Positions 6,094 to 10,925 of a stretch of 10,925 nucleotides of DNA are shown here, piece after piece (position 1 is the first letter of the stretch; each line of letters opens with the position of its first letter). The stretch is from Acidimicrobiaceae bacterium. Its GTDB lineage: Bacteria; Actinomycetota; Acidimicrobiia; Acidimicrobiales; RAAP-2. The notes beneath the pieces are model-generated. The model ran no database searches, had not been told where the DNA came from, and saw only the letters and a list, made by a program, of their open reading frames with translations. The stretch covers positions 1 to 10,925 of the forward strand of contig JAUTXB010000056.1 of the NCBI GenBank assembly GCA_030838245.1, written 5' to 3'. Made by a program: the position numbers and the translations under genes.

Positions 6094-8044
6094 GGGCGTC
6101 TCCTTCGACCAGGCCGAATCCGCCTGGGGCCGAACCGGTCAGGTCATCGCCGGCCCCGAGGGTGGTGCCGGTTCGCGTCACCCACGGCAACCGGACGCGG
6201 TCGGCGAACCACTCGAGCCCGAGGATGCCGTTGGCCGCCCGGCCGATGAGGATGACGCCGCCCCCGGCGAACAGGCCCTCGAGCTTGGTCAGCCCCTGCA
6301 CGTTGGTGAACACGGCAAACGTCAGCGAGGCCAGGAAGGCGCCGCTCACCGTCCTGACGCTCCACACCACCAAGAACAAGAGGAACATCACCCCGGAGAA
6401 GATGTCGAAGTCGGTCGTGCCCACCGTGGTCTGCAGTGTGCCCCACAGCGCACCCCCGAGACCGGCCAGTGCGGCGGAGATGGCGAAGACGGCCACCTTG
6501 GTGAACGAGATGTTGAGACCGATGGTGGCGCACGCGGCCGGCGAGTCGTTCATGGCCACCAGGCGCCGCCCGAACAGACTGCGCCGGATGGCCAGCACCA
6601 ACAGGGCGGCCAGCACGAACACCACGGTCACCAACATGAACTCGGCATGATCGCTCTGGAACGACAACCCGGGAATGACGATCCGGTTCACGTTGAGTCC
6701 CTGGTTGCCGTAGACGCGGGTATCGGCGAACAGGCCGAGCTGGACCGCTTCGGCGAAGGCGAAGGTGGCCAGGGCCAGGTAGAGCCCGCGGAGCCGGATG
6801 GTGGGCAGGGCGATCAGCGCACCCAGGGCCGCACACACGGCCACCGCCACCAGCACGCCGAGAATGGACCCGCCACCGGCCACCTTGCCCATGCAGAAGG
6901 CCCCGATGCCCATGAAGGCGAACTGGCACAGGGAGACCTGGCCGGCGTACCCGGTGAGCAGGACGAGCGACAGGGCGATGATCCCGTAGACCATGGTCTG
7001 ACCGGCGATCGGCCCTATCGTGCTCAGCCCGGCCGAGAGGAAGACGGTCCCGAAGAACAAGGAGAAGATGATGGCGGCCACGATGAACAGGGCCCCGCCC
7101 ATCAGGGACTCCCGGCCGGCGGCCACCCGGGGGATGCGCATGGTGCTCAACCGACCGACAGCGCGGAGCCGGACCGACGGCATGGCCACCAGCGCGATGA
7201 ACAGGAAGACCATGGGAAGCACGGCGGTGAGCTCGGCTCCGATCCCCTGGGGGAGGTGCTGGGGGGCGTAGTTCTGGAAGTAGGTGACCAACAGACCCAA
7301 GACGATGCCGCCCACGAAAGTCATGGGAATGCTCTTCAACCGGCCCACCACCGCGGCGGCATACCCGTTGACCACCAGCAGGGTCAGAGTGGCGACCTGA
7401 ATGCCGGTGCCCAGCGTGGGGGCGATGAGCACCCCGGCCAGCGCGGCCAGGAAGAAGCCCATCATCCAGCCGGTCCGGCTCATCGAGTTGGGCGAGGCGC
7501 CGGACATGGTGAGCAGGTCGGGGTCGTCGACCACGGCCCGGAGGGCGAAGCCGAGCCGGGTGGAGTAGAAGAGGAACCGCAGGGCCACGGCCACCACGAT
7601 GGCGATGATGAGGATGATGAGGTCTTGCCAGGGCAGGTTGACCCCGAACAGCGGGAAGGTCCCGTTGACCAGCGGGGCCAAGGTGCGCGACACCGTCGGG
7701 CTCCAGATAAGGATGGACGCGCCCATGAGGATCAACAACAGTCCCAGGGTGACCATGATCGGTCGCTCCGTGGACGCGCCGTACAGCCGGCGCATGAACA
7801 CACGCTCGACGAAGGCGCCCAGCACCGGGCCCCCGATGAGCAGGATGATCACCAGGGACAGGGCCACGGGGACGTGGTGGGCCAAGAGCTCCCAGTAGCA
7901 AAAGGCGGCGATCATGCCCACCGCTCCGTGGGCGAAGTTGAAGACTCCTGACGTGGTGTAGGTGACCACCAGGCCGGTGGCCGAGATGGCGTAGCAGGCG
8001 CCAATGGCGATCCCGAGAACGGTGAATTCCAGGAATTGGTTCAC
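6080..8044 (-). CDS. livHM: Fused LivH-LivM permease of a branched-chain amino acid-type ABC transporter
   Basis: A single 654-residue inner-membrane protein carries both permease halves that are separate genes in E. coli. Residues 1-295 are LivH-like, with the hallmark GVFNFAHGAVG at 33-43 and an ATPase-coupling loop near 169-188 (RAVVDDPDLLTMSGASP). Residues 315-620 are LivM-like, with GYAGQVSLCQFAFMGIGA at 365-382 and a coupling loop near 493-512 (RRLVAMNDSPAACATIGLN). A short basic linker (about 291-312) joins the halves. Each half shows many hydrophobic membrane segments. The glycine-rich stretch expected late in LivM is degenerate here (VVWSVRTVSGAF, 559-570). The start is GTG at 8044-8042, with GGAG 8 nt upstream. 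The end overlaps livG by 14 nt. The fusion guarantees a 1:1 ratio of the two halves. The assignment is firm; the substrate is unknown. Confidence 0.94.
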   Translation of the reverse strand: MNQFLEFTVLGIAIGACYAISATGLVVTYTTSGVFNFAHGAVGMIAAFCYWELLAHHVPVALSLVIILLIGGPVLGAFVERVFMRRLYGASTERPIMVTLGLLLILMGASILIWSPTVSRTLAPLVNGTFPLFGVNLPWQDLIILIIAIVVAVALRFLFYSTRLGFALRAVVDDPDLLTMSGASPNSMSRTGWMMGFFLAALAGVLIAPTLGTGIQVATLTLLVVNGYAAAVVGRLKSIPMTFVGGIVLGLLVTYFQNYAPQHLPQGIGAELTAVLPMVFLFIALVAMPSVRLRAVGRLSTMRIPRVAAGRESLMGGALFIVAAIIFSLFFGTVFLSAGLSTIGPIAGQTMVYGIIALSLVLLTGYAGQVSLCQFAFMGIGAFCMGKVAGGGSILGVLVAVAVCAALGALIALPTIRLRGLYLALATFAFAEAVQLGLFADTRVYGNQGLNVNRIVIPGLSFQSDHAEFMLVTVVFVLAALLVLAIRRSLFGRRLVAMNDSPAACATIGLNISFTKVAVFAISAALAGLGGALWGTLQTTVGTTDFDIFSGVMFLLFLVVWSVRTVSGAFLASLTFAVFTNVQGLTKLEGLFAGGGVILIGRAANGILGLEWFADRVRLPWVTRTGTTLGAGDDLTGSAPGGFGLVEGDARAAG

Positions 8045-8101
8045 CGCGGCGTCTCCGTCTTCCCGTGCCTCATCGCATCAGTTCCCCGTGCCTCATCGCA
8101 T
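8041..8101 (-). other. Chain of overlapping micro-ORFs leading into livHM
   Basis: On the minus strand, ATG-CGA-TGA (8101-8093) overlaps an ATG that opens an 8-codon frame, MRHGELMR (8096-8070). The stop of that frame overlaps, as ATGA, the ATG of a 10-codon frame, MRHGKTETPR (8073-8041). The stop of the second frame overlaps the livHM GTG as GTGA. The second micro-ORF has a GGGGA 9 nt upstream and contains the livHM ribosome site. Frames and overlaps are read directly; whether any of it is translated is unknown. The chain is created by the 17-bp direct repeat in the same place and could be incidental. Confidence 0.25.
8062..8101. repeat. Perfect 17-bp direct repeat in the livK-livHM spacer
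   Basis: CCCGTGCCTCATCGCAT occurs at 8062-8078 and 8085-8101, separated by 6 bp, so the copies are 23 bp apart. A perfect 17-bp match inside a 111-bp spacer is very unlikely by chance. It may be a tandem duplication, a two-site operator about two helical turns apart, or an RNA element. The rest of the spacer (8102-8155) shows no convincing terminator hairpin with a T-run, so livK and livHM may share a transcript. Confidence 0.9.
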
Positions 8102-8155
8102 AGCCATCGAGCGTGGACCACCTACCTCACGGTTCGGTCGGCGCAACCCGGTCGT

Positions 8156-9445
8156 TCATGCTGCGCCCGGCACTACAAGGTACTTGCCGTCACACCGGTA
8201 CCCAGATGTCGAGCTGGTCACCGGGGGATCGGCCTTCCGGATCCACTGGCCGTTCTCGATCTGGCCGATCAAGTAGCAGCTCCCGACCGTCTTGGCTGCC
8301 GGGTTGGTGGGGGCGGCGAGGTTGTTGCCGGAGAACGAGGTGATCTTGCTCAGGGCGGTGAGCAGCGATCCTCGGCTCGGGTTCTTGCCTGCGTTCTTCA
8401 ACCCCTGGGCGAACAGCTCGGCCGACAGCCAGCCGTACACGGTGAACAGGTCGGGTTGGAAGCCCGGAGACGCCACCTGCACCCATTTGAGGAACTGGGC
8501 CACGGCGGGAATGGCGGCCTTGTCGGTGCCCTGGTAGAGCGACATGTTCTGCTCCAGGTACATGCCGTTGGTGGCCGACGGGGGGCCGGCCTTGGGAATG
8601 AGGTCGTTGCTGTAGGTGGATGCGCCCAGGACCACGGTGGGATGGAAGTTCTGTGCATCCAACGCCTTGATCACCGGAACGGCATACAACGCCGGGGACT
8701 GCTCGATGAACAGCATCTTCACCCCGGCATTCTTCATGGCGAGAACGTTGGCGGTGAAGTCGGTCTGGGTCACGGCGAACGTGTTGTCGTAGATGATCTT
8801 GTAGCCCAGCTTCTGCATCACGGCCTTTTGGCCGTTCCAGGCGCTGGTGGCCGACGGTTGGTTGGCCACCAGCGTGCCCACCTTCTTCACGCCCGACGGG
8901 TCCTGCTGCTTGAAGTACGTGAGCGAACCGGTCTCCCACCCACCGGCCAGGGGAACGGGGCTGTAGGTGTTGGCCAGCTTGTTGGTGGCTGGGTCCAAGG
9001 TGACCGACACGTTGGGCACGCCGGGGTTCTTGGCCAGGATCTGGCCCCCGAAGTTGTCCTGGAGCGAGAAGCTCCCGACCATGGCGAAGTCCTGGGTGAT
9101 GTCGGCTTGGGTCTTCTGCTTATTGGTCGCCCCGCTGAAGCCGTCGTCGCTGCTGTCCACCTTGATCTTCCGGCCGTTCACGCCGCCGGTGGAGTTCACG
9201 AAGGCGGCATAGGCCTCGGCGCCGACGGCGGCGCCCTTGAACAGACCACCGATGGCTAGGGTCGAGACGTTGCCCACGGTCACCTGGTTCGAGGTAATCC
9301 CGGTGTGGTCGCTGAAGGCGCTCGATGGGATCTTGCTCGAAGCCGCCGACGCTGACGAGCTGATTGCGCCACTGACTGTGGCCAATCCGACCACAGCGGC
9401 CATCCCGGTGACGGCCATGCGCATCTTCCATGAGGCTGTCCTCAA
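8156..9445 (-). CDS. livK: Exported substrate-binding protein of the liv-type ABC transporter
   Basis: This is a periplasmic-binding-protein type I (LivK/HAAT) receptor that captures the solute outside the membrane and delivers it to LivHM. The 429-residue product has an export signal: a basic start RTASWKMR, a hydrophobic core at about 10-30, and an ASA-type signal peptidase I site near residue 34. There is no cysteine in this region, so no lipobox. The mature part shows VTVGNVSTLAIGG at 56-67, a typical first strand-loop of the family, then AAVGAEAYAAFVNSTGGVNGRKIKV, also hallmark. The only two cysteines, C390 and C418, could form a disulfide. The start chosen is TTG at 9445-9443, with GGGG 5 nt upstream. 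ATG at 9424-9422 or 9418-9416 would also leave a workable signal but lacks a well-spaced ribosome site. It lies 111 bp upstream of livHM. Ligand specificity cannot be read from sequence. Confidence 0.92.
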   Translation of the reverse strand: MRTASWKMRMAVTGMAAVVGLATVSGAISSSASAASSKIPSSAFSDHTGITSNQVTVGNVSTLAIGGLFKGAAVGAEAYAAFVNSTGGVNGRKIKVDSSDDGFSGATNKQKTQADITQDFAMVGSFSLQDNFGGQILAKNPGVPNVSVTLDPATNKLANTYSPVPLAGGWETGSLTYFKQQDPSGVKKVGTLVANQPSATSAWNGQKAVMQKLGYKIIYDNTFAVTQTDFTANVLAMKNAGVKMLFIEQSPALYAVPVIKALDAQNFHPTVVLGASTYSNDLIPKAGPPSATNGMYLEQNMSLYQGTDKAAIPAVAQFLKWVQVASPGFQPDLFTVYGWLSAELFAQGLKNAGKNPSRGSLLTALSKITSFSGNNLAAPTNPAAKTVGSCYLIGQIENGQWIRKADPPVTSSTSGYRCDGKYLVVPGAA

Positions 9446-9600
9446 GGTTTCCCCTTTGACTCGAAGTTGTTCGGCTGTCTTGCGGTGCTCGGGCCGCCGT
9501 TCTCACGCAAGACCGAAACGTGTTCTAGTCACACTAGGTCATAGATACGTGGGGTTGTCCAACAGGTGAGCCACGCGCGTGCAACGGCGAACGGGCCGCA
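9446..9600 (-). promoter_or_regulatory. livK upstream region with two overlapping palindromes
   Basis: This 155-bp gap lies between the esterase stop and the livK start and should hold the liv promoter. Two palindromes overlap: CGAAACGTGTTCTA (9514-9527, core AAC-GT-GTT) and CTAGTCACACTAG (9525-9537, perfect 5-bp arms). On the minus strand the first reads TAGAACACGTTTCG. That matches 7 of the 8 fixed positions of the published KstR operator TNNAACNNGTTNNA. TAGAAC or TAGTGT within this stretch could serve as the -10, with TTGGAC further upstream as a weak -35, although the spacing is not ideal. CACGCGCGTG at 9572-9581 is a separate 10-bp palindrome. Site function is inferred. Confidence 0.4.
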
Positions 9601-10908
9601 TCAACGGGCTGTATAACGCTGAGGATCTTCGCTTCTTGCGGTTTCTCCGGGGCTTTCGGCGCCGGACCTGCGCCGGATGGCCTCCAAGAACCGGACTGCT
9701 CCCATGGTGGTGTGGCGGCACCGGATCGAGGCCAACACGTCAAAGGCATGTTGGGTCCGGGGGAGCTCGACGTAGGCCACGGTCGACCGGGAAACCGACC
9801 GGAGCCGGGCCACGAAGTCCCGGGCCATCGACACCGGGACCAAGGTGTCGTTCACACCGTGGAGCACGAACATGGGCGGGGCCGACCGGTTGACCCGATA
9901 GGTGGGCGACGCCTGTTCGAACATCTCGGGGCGATCGCCGATGGAGGCCTTGAACACTCGTTTCTCGAGTAGTTCCACCAGCCCGGGCCCATAGGCTCCC
10001 GACGTCCTGGGGTCGCCGGTGAGGTCGTAGACCCCGTAGTAGGGAACGCAGGCCTGCACCGACGTGTCGGCGCCCTCGAAGCCCGGCTGCCACGCCGGCT
10101 CGTTCGGGGTCAACGAGAGGAGCGAGGACAGGTGTCCGCCGGCCGATCCACCCGACACGGCGACGAAGTCGGGGTCGCCCCCGTACTCGGCAATGTGCTC
10201 GTGGATCCAGACCAGGGCCCGCTTGCAATCGACGATGTGCTCGGGCCAGGTGGCCCGGGGGCTCAGGCGGTAGTTGATAGCCACGCACACCCAGCCGCGC
10301 TCGATGAGCTCGTGCATCATGGGGATGCCCTGTTGCTTCTTGTCCCCGATCATCCAGGCACCGCCGTGGATGTACAAGAGGACCGGGCCCCGCTCGGGAT
10401 GCCCTTGGCGGCGCTGGAGTATGTCGAGCTTGTGGCGGTAGTTGCCGTCGCCCCAGTAGTCGATGTTCTTGACCCGCCTGATCGACCGCCATCGAAAGGG
10501 AACGGCGATGGCCAGGCGCCACCAATAGTTCCATGCCGGTGACAAGTCGATGCCCTCGGCCGGCACCGGACCGCCAGTTGCATCGTCCAGAGCCGTTGTC
10601 ACGAGGTGGCGAGATTGATGGCTGATGACGGCCAGGCCGGTGAGACCGCACCAGGAGGTCGCGGCGATGGCCAGGCCCACCCACCCCGGCCAGGCCCGGA
10701 AGGCCCCGGCCCAGGCAAAGACGGCGGTGAGGGCGGCTTGCACCACGATCATCTGGATCGGGAGCTCACCGGCGATCCACCCGAGGGCGAAGCTGACGAC
10801 GGTCAGTGGCTCCCGTCGGAACGGGAAATAGGCGTTGACCACGAACGTGGCACCGACCAAGCTGACGACCAGGAAGATCCAGGGCACGACTCCATCAAAG
10901 CACTGCAC
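9601..10908 (-). CDS. Membrane-anchored alpha/beta hydrolase (HSL-type esterase/lipase)
   Basis: The 435-residue product has about three hydrophobic segments (roughly 8-28, 36-70 and 75-97), then a catalytic alpha/beta-hydrolase domain. The oxyanion motif HGGAW is at 181-185, the nucleophile elbow GGSAGG at 253-258 (S255), the acid is probably D354 in VNDTLVP, and the base is H387 in QHAFD. The segment KNIDYWGDGNYRHKLDI and the run VCVAINYRLSPRATWPEHI resemble mycobacterial LipO/LipQ-type carboxylesterases as I recall them. The likely reaction is hydrolysis of a carboxylic ester at or near the membrane; the substrate is unknown. The elbow has GGSAGG where hormone-sensitive-lipase relatives usually have GDSAGG. 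The start is uncertain: GTG at 10908-10906 is the last candidate in the window, the frame stays open to the edge, and no ribosome site is visible. It lies 155 bp upstream of livK on the same strand, perhaps in an independent unit. Confidence 0.88.
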   Translation of the reverse strand: MQCFDGVVPWIFLVVSLVGATFVVNAYFPFRREPLTVVSFALGWIAGELPIQMIVVQAALTAVFAWAGAFRAWPGWVGLAIAATSWCGLTGLAVISHQSRHLVTTALDDATGGPVPAEGIDLSPAWNYWWRLAIAVPFRWRSIRRVKNIDYWGDGNYRHKLDILQRRQGHPERGPVLLYIHGGAWMIGDKKQQGIPMMHELIERGWVCVAINYRLSPRATWPEHIVDCKRALVWIHEHIAEYGGDPDFVAVSGGSAGGHLSSLLSLTPNEPAWQPGFEGADTSVQACVPYYGVYDLTGDPRTSGAYGPGLVELLEKRVFKASIGDRPEMFEQASPTYRVNRSAPPMFVLHGVNDTLVPVSMARDFVARLRSVSRSTVAYVELPRTQHAFDVLASIRCRHTTMGAVRFLEAIRRRSGAESPGETARSEDPQRYTAR

Positions 10909-10925
10909 CGAATGTTCGGGGGACC

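Noticed and set aside
5255..7951. Open plus-strand frame of 898 codons opposite livG and livHM
   Set aside because: It lies wholly antisense to two clearly identified genes. Its translation is low-complexity (H, Q, G, E, D, R rich) with no recognisable domain. Long antisense frames are expected in GC-rich DNA.
9572..9581. CACGCGCGTG palindrome as an esterase terminator or operator
   Set aside because: A GC-only 10-bp palindrome is common in DNA of this composition and has no T-run or neighbouring signal.

Overview
The window is GC-rich DNA with dense coding and frequent GTG and TTG starts. The gene content points to a high-GC actinobacterium: a mycobacterial-type membrane esterase, a fused LivH-LivM permease and a short valyl-tRNA synthetase of the archaeal-like kind. 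I lean towards Acidimicrobiia, but that is an inference from overall style, not a marker-based assignment.

Layout. At the left edge, the first 23 codons of a cold-shock protein run leftward out of the window (1-70, minus). Upstream of it is a leader of about 120 nt with repeats and alternative hairpins. Next is cysS (299-1693, minus), read towards csp. A degenerate 23-bp tandem repeat crosses the cysS stop codon. cysS and valS (1715-4330, plus) diverge from only 21 bp, which holds a symmetric -10-like element. valS converges on livF with 57 bp between the stop codons. From 4388 to 9445 (minus) is a complete branched-chain amino acid-type (HAAT family) ABC importer, transcribed in the order livK, livHM, livG, livF. 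The last three genes are tightly coupled: a 14-nt overlap between livHM and livG, and a GTGA overlap between livG and livF. A 111-bp spacer with a perfect 17-bp direct repeat separates livK from livHM. The right end (9601-10908, minus) is a membrane-anchored alpha/beta hydrolase whose start may lie outside the window.

How the genes work together. cysS and valS supply charged tRNAs, and csp is an RNA chaperone; these are housekeeping functions. The liv genes form one uptake machine: exported binding protein, one-chain permease and two ATPases. Its substrate cannot be read from sequence, since this family carries Leu/Ile/Val, other amides, urea and, in some actinobacteria, aromatic or sterol-derived acids. 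A palindromic site upstream of livK partly resembles the KstR operator, which weakly favours a lipid or sterol link.

I see no tRNA or rRNA gene, insertion sequence, CRISPR array, phage gene or defence system, and no clear novel multi-gene system. The points worth a second look are regulatory: the micro-ORF cascade before livHM, the cysS/valS bidirectional promoter, the csp leader and the palindromes before livK.
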